Shown: positions 24,794 to 33,976, counted from the first letter of the stretch. The stretch is DNA of 64,000 bases from JANNAT01 sp031384605 (GCA_031384605.1 JANNAT010000089.1:1-64000), one strand, 5' to 3'. Numbers and translations: made by a program. Notes: generated from the letters alone by a model not told the origin.

Positions 24794-25393
24794 ATGATGC
24801 TGACAGAAGAGACATCAATACTGGCTGCAGCTTTGCCCGTGCAAGCGCTGAAAGATCATCTGCGTCTGGGCAGTGGGTTCAGTGATGACGGCATGCAGGA
24901 CGGTTTGATAGAGTCGTATTTGCGCGCGGCGATGGCGGCAATTGAGGGCCGGATCGGCAAGGTTTTGCTGGCCCGGCGGTTCAGGTTGACGCTGCAAGAC
25001 TGGCGCAGCGCGGGCGAGCAACCCTTGCCCGTGGCCCCGGTGTCGGCGGTGATTTCGGTCACGCTGCGGGATTTGGCCGCTGTGGCCACGGTGATTGCCG
25101 CCAGCCGGTATAAACTGGTGCAAGACAATGCCCGCCCAAAACTGACGGCGGTGGGGGTGCTGTTGCCCGTCGTGCCAACGGATGGTCAGGTTGAAGTGGT
25201 GTTTGACGCAGGCTTTGGTGCGGGCTGGGCGGCAGTGCCTGCGGACCTTGCCCAAGCGGTGCTGCTGTTGGCGGCAGAATATTATGAAAATCGCCACGAT
25301 TTGGGGGGGCGGATCGCAGGTCTGCCGGTGGCTGTGCAAGTGCTGATCGAACGCTGGCGCACCGTGCGGGTGTTGGGTGGGGGGGCGACATGA
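24794..25393 (+). CDS. GTA g6, head-tail connector (adaptor)
   Basis: 199 aa from ATG 24794, eight bases after AAGGGA; a track extension to 24776 is not needed. gp6/HK97 connector family: LKDHLRLGSGFSDDG, YLRAAMAAIEGRIGKVLLARRF, and the hydrophobic end DLAQAVLLLAAEYYENRHDLGG typical of ring-forming connectors. It docks on the portal. The stop overlaps g7 (ATGA). Confidence 0.88.
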   Translation: MMLTEETSILAAALPVQALKDHLRLGSGFSDDGMQDGLIESYLRAAMAAIEGRIGKVLLARRFRLTLQDWRSAGEQPLPVAPVSAVISVTLRDLAAVATVIAASRYKLVQDNARPKLTAVGVLLPVVPTDGQVEVVFDAGFGAGWAAVPADLAQAVLLLAAEYYENRHDLGGRIAGLPVAVQVLIERWRTVRVLGGGAT

Positions 25394-25728
25394 GCGATGT
25401 TCAGCTAAGCCGCGCGATGGTGCTGGAGGCGCCACAACGGGTGGCTGATGGCGCAGGCGGTTTCACCTTAACTTGGGTGGCGCAGGGCACGTTATGGGCC
25501 GAAGTGCTGCCCGGATCGGGGCGCGAGGCGGCGGGCACCGAAGTGGTATTCGCAGCCGTGCCTTACCGCATCACCGTGCGCGGTGCGCCCGTTGGATCAA
25601 CCGCGCGGCCCAAACCCGAACAACGGCTGCGCGATGGCACAAGGGTTTTCACTATTCTGGCGGTGTCGGAACGGGATCCGCAGGGGCGTTATTTGCAGTG
25701 CTTTGCACGTGAGGAGGTTCCCGCATGA
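25390..25728 (+). CDS. GTA g7, head-tail stopper
   Basis: 112 aa, head-tail joining protein (HK97 gp10 / Siphovirus connector-2 type): LEAPQRVADGAGGFTLTWVAQGTLWAEVLPGSG, then RITVRGAPVGSTARPKPEQRL and FTILAVSERDPQGRYLQCFA. It closes the connector after packaging. Four-base overlaps with g6 and g8 show translational coupling in the connector block. Confidence 0.88.
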   Translation: MSDVQLSRAMVLEAPQRVADGAGGFTLTWVAQGTLWAEVLPGSGREAAGTEVVFAAVPYRITVRGAPVGSTARPKPEQRLRDGTRVFTILAVSERDPQGRYLQCFAREEVPA

Positions 25729-26123
25729 GTTACCGTGCAGCGGCGGCCCTTCAGGGGGCAATTTACACCCGGCTAGCAGGGTTTCCTGCGCTGGCGGGGG
25801 TGGCGATTGTCGATGCCATGCCACCGGGCACCGCCCCCGGCAGTTTCGTGTTGATCGGGCCGGAAGTGGTGACGGATCAGTCGGATAAAACCGGGGCGGG
25901 GGCGGAACATCGCTTTGATATCAGTGTCATCAGCGATGCATCAGGGTTTTTGACGGCCAAGGGCATTGCGGGTGCGGTATCGGCGGCGCTGGAAGGGGCG
26001 GCGCTGACGCTGGCCTTGGGGCGCGTCGTGTCGATCAGCTTTACCCGGGCTGTGGCGCGGCGGCTGGACGAAGGCACCACGCGGCGGATCGACATGACGT
26101 TTCGGGCGCGGATCGAGATTTGA
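25725..26123 (+). CDS. GTA g8, tail terminator (DUF3168-type)
   Basis: 132 aa. MSYRAAAALQGAIYTRLAGFPALAGVAIVDAMPPGTAPG and HRFDISVISDASGFLTAKGIAGAVSAALEGAAL followed by RRLDEGTTRRIDMTFRARIE match DUF3168 proteins that cap the tail tube on the head side. It is the last of the g6-g7-g8 coupled block; a 51-base gap with a hairpin precedes g9. Confidence 0.88.
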   Translation: MSYRAAAALQGAIYTRLAGFPALAGVAIVDAMPPGTAPGSFVLIGPEVVTDQSDKTGAGAEHRFDISVISDASGFLTAKGIAGAVSAALEGAALTLALGRVVSISFTRAVARRLDEGTTRRIDMTFRARIEI

Positions 26124-26136
26124 TCATCAGAAAATG

Positions 26137-26151
26137 GCCCCAAACCGGGGC
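26137..26151 (+). other. Small hairpin between GTA g8 and g9
   Basis: GCCCC-AAACC-GGGGC hairpin, 13 bases after the g8 stop and before the g9 ribosome site CAGGAG. It is weaker than the two other intercistronic hairpins. Confidence 0.45.
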
Positions 26152-26174
26152 GCTATGGGTTCAGGAGACAGACA

Positions 26175-26588
26175 ATGGCTGTGCAAAATGGCAAGGACTT
26201 ATTGATCAAGGTTGATCTGGTGGGCGACGGGCAATTCGTTACTGTGGCGGGGCTGCGGGCAACGCGGATCAGCTTTAACGCGGAAACCGTCGATGTCACA
26301 TCACTGGAAAGCGTGGGCGGGTGGCGCGAATTGCTGGCGGGGGCGGGGGTGAAAACTGCCGCGATTTCGGGGTCTGGCGTGTTTCGCGACGCCAACACCG
26401 ATGCCCGCGCGCGCCAGATTTTCTTTGACGCCGAAATGCCCGATTTCCAAGTGGTCATCCCCAGTTTCGGGGTGGTTGAAGGCGCGTTTCAGATCACCTC
26501 GATCGACTATGCGGGCAGCCATAACGGCGAGGCGACCTATGAGATGTCGATGGCATCCGCAGGCGCGCTGACCTTTACGGCGCTGTGA
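26175..26588 (+). CDS. GTA g9, major tail (tube) protein
   Basis: 137 aa TP901-1-type tail tube subunit; GGAG upstream. AVQNGKDLLIKVDLVGDGQFVTVAGLRATRISFNAETVDVTS at the start, SGSGVFRDANTDARARQIFFD in the middle and GSHNGEATYEMSMASAGALTF at the end are typical. It polymerises into the short GTA tail around the g11 ruler. The stop overlaps the g10 start (TGATG). Confidence 0.93.
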   Translation: MAVQNGKDLLIKVDLVGDGQFVTVAGLRATRISFNAETVDVTSLESVGGWRELLAGAGVKTAAISGSGVFRDANTDARARQIFFDAEMPDFQVVIPSFGVVEGAFQITSIDYAGSHNGEATYEMSMASAGALTFTAL

Positions 26589-26908
26589 TGGCCAACCCTT
26601 ATGCGGGCGAAGTGGCGATTATGTTGGATGGGCAAACGCATCTTGCCAAGCTGACGCTGGGGGCGCTGGCCGAACTGGAAGCCGCTTTGCAGACCGGATC
26701 GCTGATCGAGATGGTCGAACGGTTCGAGGCGGGGCAGTTTTCGACCCGCGATGTGCTGGCGCTGATCGTGGCGGGGCTGCGGGGCGGCGGATGGCAAGGA
26801 ACGGCTGCCGATCTGCGCACCGTTACCATTGGCGGCGGGCCGGTGCAGGCGGCGCGGGCGGCGGCGGAATTGCTGGCGCGGGCGTTTGCGCTGCCTGATG
26901 GGCCATGA
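26588..26908 (+). CDS. GTA g10, gene transfer agent family protein (tail assembly)
   Basis: 106 aa from ATG 26588; GTG 26585 is possible. NPYAGEVAIMLDGQTHLAKLTLGALAELEAAL followed by EMVERFEAGQFSTRDVLALIVAGLRGGG is the GTA g10 family. By position between tail tube and tape measure it is probably a tail assembly chaperone like lambda gpG. ATGA overlap with the next gene. Confidence 0.88.
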   Translation: MANPYAGEVAIMLDGQTHLAKLTLGALAELEAALQTGSLIEMVERFEAGQFSTRDVLALIVAGLRGGGWQGTAADLRTVTIGGGPVQAARAAAELLARAFALPDGP

Positions 26909-27144
26909 CCCGCATTGATTGGCCAGGGTTGGTGCGCGCGGGGTTGGGACAATTGCGAGTGCCGCCCGACGTGTTCTGGCGGCTGACCCCGGTGGAATTG
27001 CAAATCATGCTGGGGGCGGAAAATGCTGCCCCCCCGCTGACGCGCGCACGGCTGGAATTATTGGCGGCGGCGTATCCTGACGCTGCGAAAGGAACGGATC
27101 ATGGCGGAAATTTCGGAACTGCAAGATCAGATACTGGCGCTTGA
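26905..27144 (+). CDS. GTA g10.1, small tail assembly protein (rcc01693-like)
   Basis: 79 aa. TRIDWPGLVRAGLGQLRVPPDVFWRLTPVELQIMLG matches the small rcc01693-type phage tail chaperone. In size and place it would correspond to the T part of lambda gpG-GT, though here it is a separate frame rather than a slippage product. Its last 44 bases overlap g11, which starts in another frame at 27101. Confidence 0.82.
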   Translation: MTRIDWPGLVRAGLGQLRVPPDVFWRLTPVELQIMLGAENAAPPLTRARLELLAAAYPDAAKGTDHGGNFGTARSDTGA

Positions 27145-27754
27145 GGCCACGCTTGGCACCACCACAGGCATGGTTTCGGCCTTTGATGGCGAACTTTCCC
27201 GGATGCGCGAAAGTCTGGTGTTCACCGGGCGTGAAGTGGGCGTTTTGTCAAACGGCATCGGTGGCGGTTTGCGACGGGCGTTTGACGGGCTGGTGTTTGA
27301 CGGCGCGAAACTGTCGGATTCCCTGAAACTGGTCGCCACGTCGATGATCGAAACGGTTTATGGCATTGCGATCAAGCCGGTGCAGAATGCGTTGGGGGGG
27401 GCAATTGCCAATGGCTTGCAGGGGCTGTTGGGCGGGCTGATGCCTTTTGCGGGTGGGGCCAGCTTTTCCCAAGGCCGGGTGATGCCCTTTGCCAAGGGCG
27501 GGGTGGTATCCCAAGCCACCGCGTTTCCGATGCGCGGCGGCACGGGGCTGATGGGCGAGGCAGGCCCAGAGGCGATCATGCCGCTGGCGCGCGGGGCAGA
27601 TGGACGATTGGGCGTGCAGGCGGGCGGCAGTGGGCGCGCTGTGACGGTGGTGATGAACATCCAAACCCCTGATGTGGCGGGATTTCAGCGCAGCCAATCC
27701 CAGATTGCCGCACAGGCGCAGCGCATGTTGGCGCGCGGACAACGGAACCGGTAG
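27101..27754 (+). CDS. GTA g11, tail tape measure protein
   Basis: 217 aa, very short for a tape measure protein, matching the short GTA tail. N-terminal helix ISELQDQILALEATLGTTTGMVSAFDGELSRMRESL; central Gly/Ala-rich membrane-active part LGGAIANGLQGLLGGLMPFAGGASF; then the conserved FAKGGVVSQATAFPMRGGTGLMGEAGPEAIMPL and a C-terminal VTVVMNIQTPDVAGF. Confidence 0.93.
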   Translation: MAEISELQDQILALEATLGTTTGMVSAFDGELSRMRESLVFTGREVGVLSNGIGGGLRRAFDGLVFDGAKLSDSLKLVATSMIETVYGIAIKPVQNALGGAIANGLQGLLGGLMPFAGGASFSQGRVMPFAKGGVVSQATAFPMRGGTGLMGEAGPEAIMPLARGADGRLGVQAGGSGRAVTVVMNIQTPDVAGFQRSQSQIAAQAQRMLARGQRNR

Positions 27755-27763
27755 GGGCGAGAT

Positions 27764-28396
27764 ATGGCATTCCATGAGATCAGATTTCCGGCCAATGTCA
27801 GCTTTGGCTCGGTCGGCGGGCCAGAACGGCTGACCGAAATTGTCACGCTGGCCAATGGCTTTGAAGAGCGCAACACGCCGTGGGAGCATTCGCGCCGTCG
27901 CTATGATGCGGGTTTAGGCGTGCGCAGTCTGGACGATGTTGATGCATTGCTGACGTTCTTTGAGGCGCGGCGTGGCCAGTTGCACGCGTTTCGCTGGAAG
28001 GACTGGTCGGATTACAAATCTTGCCTGCCGTCTGCCGTGGTAACTCCGCTGGATCAGCGGATCGGCGTTGGCGATGGGGTGACGCAAAGCTTTGCGCTGT
28101 CAAAGCTGTATCGGTCTGGGGAGCAAACCTATACCCGCCCGATTGTGAAACCCGTGTCGGGCACGGTTTATGTGGCACTTGCCAATGACCCCAAAGTTGA
28201 AGGCATGGAATTCAGCGTTGATGTCATCACAGGCCAGATCACCTTTACCGTGGCCCCCGATATTGGGGCCATCGTCTCGGCGGGGTTCGAATTCGATGTG
28301 CCGGCGCGGTTTGATACGGACCGGATTCAGACATCGGTGGCATCGTTTCGCGCAGGCGACGTGCCGAATGTGCCGATTGTCGAGGTGCGGGTATGA
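27764..28396 (+). CDS. GTA g12, distal tail protein (DUF2460)
   Basis: 210 aa. FHEIRFPANVSFGSVGGPERLTEIVTLANGFEERN, RYDAGLGVRSLDDVDALLTFFEARRG and the KDWSDYKS motif define the DUF2460 distal tail family that forms the ring at the tip of the tube. The stop overlaps g13 by four bases (ATGA). Confidence 0.94.
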   Translation: MAFHEIRFPANVSFGSVGGPERLTEIVTLANGFEERNTPWEHSRRRYDAGLGVRSLDDVDALLTFFEARRGQLHAFRWKDWSDYKSCLPSAVVTPLDQRIGVGDGVTQSFALSKLYRSGEQTYTRPIVKPVSGTVYVALANDPKVEGMEFSVDVITGQITFTVAPDIGAIVSAGFEFDVPARFDTDRIQTSVASFRAGDVPNVPIVEVRV

Positions 28397-29280
28397 GCGC
28401 GCGCGACGATTTTCTGGATCATCTGGGGCTGGGCATCACCACCATTTGCCGCGCCTGGATGGTGCAGCGCCGTGACGGCGTGACGTACGGCTTTACCGAC
28501 CATGACCGCGATTTTGCCTTTGATGGCGTGACGTTCAAGGCCAGCTCTGGGATGACCGCGCGGGTCTTGCAGCAAACCACCGGCCTGTCGGTGGATAACT
28601 CCGAAGCCATAGGCGCGCTGTCGGATGCTGCAATTGATGCGGCTGATCTGGCGGCGGGCCGCTTTGACGGGGCCGAAGTGCGGTCATGGATGCTCAATTG
28701 GTCCGACCCTGCGCAGCGGATCGAACAGTTTCGCGGCAATTTCGGTGAAATTACCCGATCTGCAGGCGCGTTTCGGGCCGAGTTGCGCGGGCTGACAGAC
28801 CGGCTGAACCAACCGCAGGGCCGGGTGTATCAGCGGTCTTGTTCGGCCACCCTTGGCGATGCGCGCTGTGGCTTTGATCTGGGCACGCCGGGCTTTCGCG
28901 CAACGGGCGTGATTTCCGGGTTTGATCCGATGGGGCGGATGATTTTTGCCGGGCTGGCGGGCTTTGACGACCGCTGGTTTGAACGCGGGCGGTTGGTGGT
29001 GCAAACCGGGACGGCTGTGGGGTTGGTGGGCATGATCAAATCAGATCGGCTGAACAGCACCGGGCGGCTGGTGGATTTGTGGCATCATTTGGGGGCGGCG
29101 CTGGCGGCTGGTGACACGGTCCAGCTGGAGGCAGGCTGTGACCGGATGGCGCAAACTTGCCGGGGTAAGTTTGGCAATTTCCTGAACTTTCAGGGCTTTC
29201 CACATATTCCGGGCGAAGATTGGCTGTCGTCTTATCCAGTCTCTACACGCCCCAATGATGGCGGGAGTTTGGGGCGATGA
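28393..29280 (+). CDS. GTA g13, baseplate hub protein (DUF2163)
   Basis: 295 aa. TTICRAWMVQRRDGVTYGFTDHDRDFAFDGVTF is the DUF2163 opening. The Cys-rich end, GCDRMAQTCRGKFGNFLNFQGFPHIPGEDW, matches the iron-sulfur-like hub module described for RcGTA g13 and phage lambda gpL-type hubs. Part of the coupled g12-g13-g14 block (ATGA overlaps on both sides). Confidence 0.94.
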   Translation: MSARDDFLDHLGLGITTICRAWMVQRRDGVTYGFTDHDRDFAFDGVTFKASSGMTARVLQQTTGLSVDNSEAIGALSDAAIDAADLAAGRFDGAEVRSWMLNWSDPAQRIEQFRGNFGEITRSAGAFRAELRGLTDRLNQPQGRVYQRSCSATLGDARCGFDLGTPGFRATGVISGFDPMGRMIFAGLAGFDDRWFERGRLVVQTGTAVGLVGMIKSDRLNSTGRLVDLWHHLGAALAAGDTVQLEAGCDRMAQTCRGKFGNFLNFQGFPHIPGEDWLSSYPVSTRPNDGGSLGR

Positions 29281-29711
29281 GCGATGTCATCGTCAAGGCC
29301 GCCCGCGCGTGGATCGGCACGCCCTATCTGCATCAGGCCAGCGTGAAGGGTGCGGGCACTGATTGTCTGGGCCTGTTGCGCGGGGTTTGGCGGAACTGTC
29401 TTGGCGCAGAACCTGTGGCCGTGCCCGCCTATACCGCCGATTGGTCCGAAGCTGCCCGGCGTGAAGATTTGTTCGACGCGGCCTGCAAGTGGCTGATTGC
29501 CAAAGATTTGGACGATGAAGCCCCGGGCGATGTTTTGCTGTTTCGCATGCGCGCAGGCGCTGTCGCCAAACACCTTGGCATCGTCGGGCTGACGGGCGTG
29601 CAGGCGTCGTTCATTCACGCCTATACCGGGCATGGGGTGGTGGAAACCGCCCTGACCGCCCCTTGGCGGCGCAAGATTGCGGCGCGGTTTTGTTTTCCTG
29701 AAGGGATCTGA
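29277..29711 (+). CDS. GTA g14, NlpC/P60 peptidoglycan peptidase
   Basis: 144 aa. The catalytic Cys is residue 30 in GAGTDCLGLLRG, the His is residue 99 in VAKHLGIVG, with a further His at 114 in SFIHAYTGHGVVETAL. It probably cuts peptides in the recipient cell wall during DNA entry. Three bases separate it from g15. Confidence 0.95.
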   Translation: MSDVIVKAARAWIGTPYLHQASVKGAGTDCLGLLRGVWRNCLGAEPVAVPAYTADWSEAARREDLFDAACKWLIAKDLDDEAPGDVLLFRMRAGAVAKHLGIVGLTGVQASFIHAYTGHGVVETALTAPWRRKIAARFCFPEGI

Positions 29712-29714
29712 AAA

Positions 29715-32700
29715 ATGGCCACGATACTTTTATCGGCGGCGGGGGCTGCCTTGGGGGCGGGCTTTGGTGGCACGGTGCTGGGCCTTTCGGGGGCGGTGAT
29801 CGGGCGGGCCGTTGGGGCCACCTTTGGGCGTGCGATTGATCAATCCGTGCTGGGTGGCGGATCGGACGCGGTCGAAACCGGCCGGGTGGAGCGGTTTCGC
29901 CTGATGGGTGCATCAGAAGGGTCAGCCGTGCCACGTATCTGGGGGCGGGTGCGGGTGTCGGGCCAAGTCATCTGGGCCACACGGTTTCAGGAAAACATCG
30001 CCACATCGGGCAGTGGCAAAGGCGCTGCGCGCCCCAAAACCACCGAGTTTTCCTATTCGGTCAGTCTGGCCGTCGCTCTGTGCGAAGGGGTGATCACCCG
30101 AGTCGGACGCATTTGGGCGGATGGCAATGAAATTGAGCCCGGCAGCCTTAATATGGCGGTTTACACCGGGGCGGCGGGTCAGTTGCCCGATCCCAAAATC
30201 ACCGCTGTTGAAGGGGCAGGTCTGGCCCCGGCGTATCGCGGTGTGGCCTATGTGGTGATCGAAGATCTTGATCTGTCAGCATACGGCAACCGCGTGCCGC
30301 AGTTTTCGTTCGAAGTGATCCGCCCGGCCCAAGGGTTGGCGGCGCAAGATTTTCCTGACCTTTCCAACATCGTGCCGGGTGTCTGCATGGTGCCCGGCAC
30401 CGGTGAATATGCCTATGCCACCACGCCAGTGCATTATGCGCTGGGGCCGGGGGTGAACCGCACGGCCAACGTGAATTCGGCCTCTGGCAAGACCGATTTT
30501 GCAACGTCTTTGGATCATCTGACCCAAGAATTACCGGGCTGCGGTGCAGTTTCTTTGGTGGTGTCGTGGTTTGGCGGTGATCTGCGCTGTGGCGTCTGCG
30601 AAGTGCGCCCAAAGGTTGAACAAAAGACCAGCGATGGCATCGGCATGGCTTGGAAAGTTACGGGCGTTACGCGCACCGCAGCGGTCGAGTTAGCGAAACT
30701 TGAAGGCCGCTCTGTTTACGGCGGAACGCCTGCGGATAAATCGGTGGTTGAGGCGATAAAGGCCGCAAAACTGGCAGGGCAAGCGGTGACGTTTTATCCG
30801 TTTATCTTGATGGATCAAATGGCGGGCAACACGCTTCCCGATCCTTATTCCTTAACCAATGGCCAACCTGCCTTGCCATGGCGCGGGCGCATCACGCTGG
30901 ATAAAGCGCCGGGCAGGGCTGGCACGGTTGATCGCACCGCGGCGGCGGATGCCCAAGTGACCAGCTTTTTTGGCTCAGCAACCCCCGCACAGTTCACCCG
31001 GTCTGGTGAAACCGTTACCTATTCCGGCCCTGCCGCATGGCGCTATCGCCGGTTTATCCTGCATTATGCCAATCTATGTGCAGCGGCGGGCGGCGTTTCG
31101 GCCTTTTGCATCGGATCGGAAATGCGCGCCTTGACGCAAATTCGTGGGGCCGGTGACAGCTTTCCCGCCGTAACCGCCCTGCGCCAATTGGCGGCAGAAG
31201 TACGCGCCATTCTGGGCCCCACCACCAAAATCAGCTATGCCGCTGATTGGACAGAATATTTCGGATATCACAGCGATGGCAACGTCTATTTCCACCTTGA
31301 TCCGCTGTGGGCTGACCCGGCGATAGATTTCATCGGCATCGACAATTACATGCCGCTGTCTGATTGGCGCGAAGGGGCGGCGCATGCCGATGCAGGGTTT
31401 GGCGATATCCATAACCCGGCCTACTTACGCGCCAATATTGCAGGCGGCGAAGGGTTTGATTGGTATTACGACGGCCCCGAAGGCGAAGCCGCGCAATTGC
31501 GCCTGCCCATCACCGATGGCGCGTATGATGATGCGTGGGTTTACCGCTACAAAGACCTGCGCGGATGGTGGGGACAGGCGCATTACACCCGTATTGGCGG
31601 CGTGCGAGCCAGCGTTCCAACTGCGTGGATGCCGCAATCAAAACCGTTCCGTTTCACCGAATTTGGCTGTGCTGCCATCGACAAAGGGGCCAATCAACCC
31701 AATCGGTTCCTTGACCCCAAATCATCGGAATCCGGCTTGCCGAAGTATTCCGATGGTCGGCGCGATGATTTGATGCAACTGGCCTATTTCCAAGCCATGC
31801 ACGCGCATTGGACCGATCCTGCCAGCAACCCAACGTCGGCCATCTACGCAGGCCCCATGCTGGATTACGCCAATTCACTGGCCTGGGCCTGGGATGCGCG
31901 ACCGTTCCCGGATTTTCCGCGCAACACGGCCCTGTGGTCGGACGGTGCGAATTATGAAACCGGTCATTGGCTGAACGGGCGCGCGTCGGGCCAACATCTG
32001 GCGGCGGTTCTGGGTGAGATTTGCGAAACTGCAGGGGCAGGGCCCGTCGATCTGACCCGTGCCAGTGGCTATCTGCGTGGCTATAGCCTGTCGGAAACCA
32101 TCACCGCGCGGGCGGCCTTGCAGCCGTTGTTGATGGCTTATCCCACCGAAGTGGTTGAACGCGAAGGTCAGCTGCACTTTCGCCCGCGCGATGGTTTGGG
32201 GGCGGTGGCGCTTGATTTCGCGCAACTGGCGGTGTCCCCCGATCTGGATGGCACGTTTGAAGTCACCCGCGCCGGCGATATCGAAACCCCGATGCGCCTC
32301 CGGATCGCGTATCTTGAGGCCGAGGCCGATTTCGCCGTCACCACATCGGACGCCGTTTTCCCCGACGCCGACCGCGATGTGACGCAATCCACCGAACTGC
32401 CCTTGGTATTGACCCCCGCCGAAGCCATAGCTATGGCTGAGCGGTGGATGGCCGAGGCGCGGGTTGGCCGCGATACCGCCCGCTTTGCTTTGCCCCGCTC
32501 CAAAATGGCGCTGGGGGCGGGCGATACCGTTGATCTGAACGGTGCCCTATACCGCATTGATCGGATCGAACAATCAGATGCCCAACTGATAGAGGCGGTG
32601 CGCATTGATCCAAACGTTTATGAACCCACCACCGTTACCACCCCGCCGCGATCATGGGCCGCCTTTGCGCCGGTTTTGCCGGTTTATCCGCTGTTTCTGG

Positions 32701-33608
32701 ATTTGCCCCTGTTGACCGGGTCCGAAGTCGATCACGCCCCGCATGTCTGTGCTGCCGCCAATCCATGGCCGGGGCCGGTTGCGGTGTGGAGCGCCAGTTC
32801 TGATGACGGCTATACGCTGAACAAAACCCTTGGCCAGCCTGCGGTGATCGGTGTCACCGAAACCGAATTGATGGCATCGCCGCCGGGGCGCTGGGACAGG
32901 GGGGCGGCCTTGCAGGTGCGCATCGAGTCGGGTGCTATTTCATCGGCCAGCGAACTTTCGGTATTGTCGGGCGGCAATGTCGCGGCCATCGGCGATGGAT
33001 CGGCGGCCAATTGGGAGGTGTTTCAGTTCGTGAATGCCACGCTGGTTGCCGCCAAAACCTATGAGATTTCGCTGCGTTTGCGCGGTCAGGCCGGCAGCGA
33101 TGGCACGGCCCCTGTTGCATGGCCCATCGGCAGCAGCTTTGTGTTGATCAACACGGCGCTGCAACAGATCGACTTGCCATTGTCGGCAAGGGGCCTGCCA
33201 CGTCATTACCGCATTGGACCCGCCGCCAAAGGCTATGACAATCCGGCATCGGCTTTGCGTATCGACTCTTTCGACGGTATCGGTCTGCGCCCCTATCCGG
33301 TGGCGCATATCAAAGTGGCCCCGGTTGCCGGTGATTTGGCGGTGTCGTGGATAAGGCGCACGCGGATTGATGGCGACAGCTGGCAATCGCCCGAAGTGCC
33401 TTTGGGCGAGGCGGTGGAATCCTACGTTGTGCGGGTGCTGCAAGGGGCCACTTTGAAACGCGAAGCCACTGTTTCTGCAGCCAGCTGGATTTATACATCC
33501 GTCCAACAGTCTGCCGATGCTGTGTCCGGGCCACTCACGGTGGCAGTTGCGCAAAACTCGGAACGTTACGGCACTGGTCCCTTCCGATCCGTCATCCATG
33601 CAGTGTGA
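29715..33608 (+). CDS. GTA g15, baseplate megatron with TIM-barrel domain
   Basis: 1297 aa, the largest GTA protein, host-contact tip. The N-terminus has a hydrophobic Gly/Ala segment (LSAAGAALGAGFGGTVLGL). Residues about 420-720 form the GTA TIM-barrel-like (glycoside hydrolase-like) domain: FCIGSEMRALTQIRG, DWTEYFGYHSDGNVYFHLDPLWADPAIDFIGIDNYMPL, FTEFGCAAIDKG. A tail-hub beta domain follows (DRIEQSDAQLIEAVRI), then fibronectin-like C-terminal strands. No frameshift. Head spikes, lysis and gafA genes are known to lie elsewhere in R. capsulatus and are absent here. Confidence 0.95.
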   Translation: MATILLSAAGAALGAGFGGTVLGLSGAVIGRAVGATFGRAIDQSVLGGGSDAVETGRVERFRLMGASEGSAVPRIWGRVRVSGQVIWATRFQENIATSGSGKGAARPKTTEFSYSVSLAVALCEGVITRVGRIWADGNEIEPGSLNMAVYTGAAGQLPDPKITAVEGAGLAPAYRGVAYVVIEDLDLSAYGNRVPQFSFEVIRPAQGLAAQDFPDLSNIVPGVCMVPGTGEYAYATTPVHYALGPGVNRTANVNSASGKTDFATSLDHLTQELPGCGAVSLVVSWFGGDLRCGVCEVRPKVEQKTSDGIGMAWKVTGVTRTAAVELAKLEGRSVYGGTPADKSVVEAIKAAKLAGQAVTFYPFILMDQMAGNTLPDPYSLTNGQPALPWRGRITLDKAPGRAGTVDRTAAADAQVTSFFGSATPAQFTRSGETVTYSGPAAWRYRRFILHYANLCAAAGGVSAFCIGSEMRALTQIRGAGDSFPAVTALRQLAAEVRAILGPTTKISYAADWTEYFGYHSDGNVYFHLDPLWADPAIDFIGIDNYMPLSDWREGAAHADAGFGDIHNPAYLRANIAGGEGFDWYYDGPEGEAAQLRLPITDGAYDDAWVYRYKDLRGWWGQAHYTRIGGVRASVPTAWMPQSKPFRFTEFGCAAIDKGANQPNRFLDPKSSESGLPKYSDGRRDDLMQLAYFQAMHAHWTDPASNPTSAIYAGPMLDYANSLAWAWDARPFPDFPRNTALWSDGANYETGHWLNGRASGQHLAAVLGEICETAGAGPVDLTRASGYLRGYSLSETITARAALQPLLMAYPTEVVEREGQLHFRPRDGLGAVALDFAQLAVSPDLDGTFEVTRAGDIETPMRLRIAYLEAEADFAVTTSDAVFPDADRDVTQSTELPLVLTPAEAIAMAERWMAEARVGRDTARFALPRSKMALGAGDTVDLNGALYRIDRIEQSDAQLIEAVRIDPNVYEPTTVTTPPRSWAAFAPVLPVYPLFLDLPLLTGSEVDHAPHVCAAANPWPGPVAVWSASSDDGYTLNKTLGQPAVIGVTETELMASPPGRWDRGAALQVRIESGAISSASELSVLSGGNVAAIGDGSAANWEVFQFVNATLVAAKTYEISLRLRGQAGSDGTAPVAWPIGSSFVLINTALQQIDLPLSARGLPRHYRIGPAAKGYDNPASALRIDSFDGIGLRPYPVAHIKVAPVAGDLAVSWIRRTRIDGDSWQSPEVPLGEAVESYVVRVLQGATLKREATVSAASWIYTSVQQSADAVSGPLTVAVAQNSERYGTGPFRSVIHAV

Positions 33609-33614
33609 CCCGCC

Positions 33615-33929
33615 ATGCGCCGCTGCCTGATCGGCGATATCATCGCGGCGGCGGCGGCCCTGACGTTCGCAGATTTGCCCCAAATGCAGATCAGCGCCGC
33701 GCGCCTGATTGCCCAGGCTGACGCTGCCCACCGCTATGCCAAACGGTATGGCCGCCCGCATCCTTTGTGGGGCAACGGCAGCCTGATGGCGCGTGCCATG
33801 GCCGAACCCATTGTTATAACCCCGAATTTTACATGCCCCCGGTATCTTGCCGCCTTTCAGGCCATTGCGACCGCACTTTGCGCATTTCGCGCATGCGCCA
33901 TGCAGCGCACGCAACGCTTGGCCCTGTAA
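33615..33929 (+). CDS. Small hypothetical protein after GTA g15
   Basis: 104 aa, starting six bases after g15 and so probably cotranscribed with it. It is helical and basic (CLIGDIIAAAAALTFADLP, ARLIAQADAAHRYAKRYGRPHPLWGNGSLMARAMAE). I have seen similar small proteins in this position in Rhodobacterales but cannot assign a function. It ends 47 bases before cysE. Confidence 0.65.
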   Translation: MRRCLIGDIIAAAAALTFADLPQMQISAARLIAQADAAHRYAKRYGRPHPLWGNGSLMARAMAEPIVITPNFTCPRYLAAFQAIATALCAFRACAMQRTQRLAL

Positions 33930-33976
33930 ACACCCCGGCGCATATGCTAGATTGTCCCCAACCCGGAGGATAAATC

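Noticed and set aside
19778..33608. Reading the phage-like cluster as a prophage
   Set aside because: No integrase, repressor, replication or lysis genes and no att duplication; gene order and sizes match the gene transfer agent.
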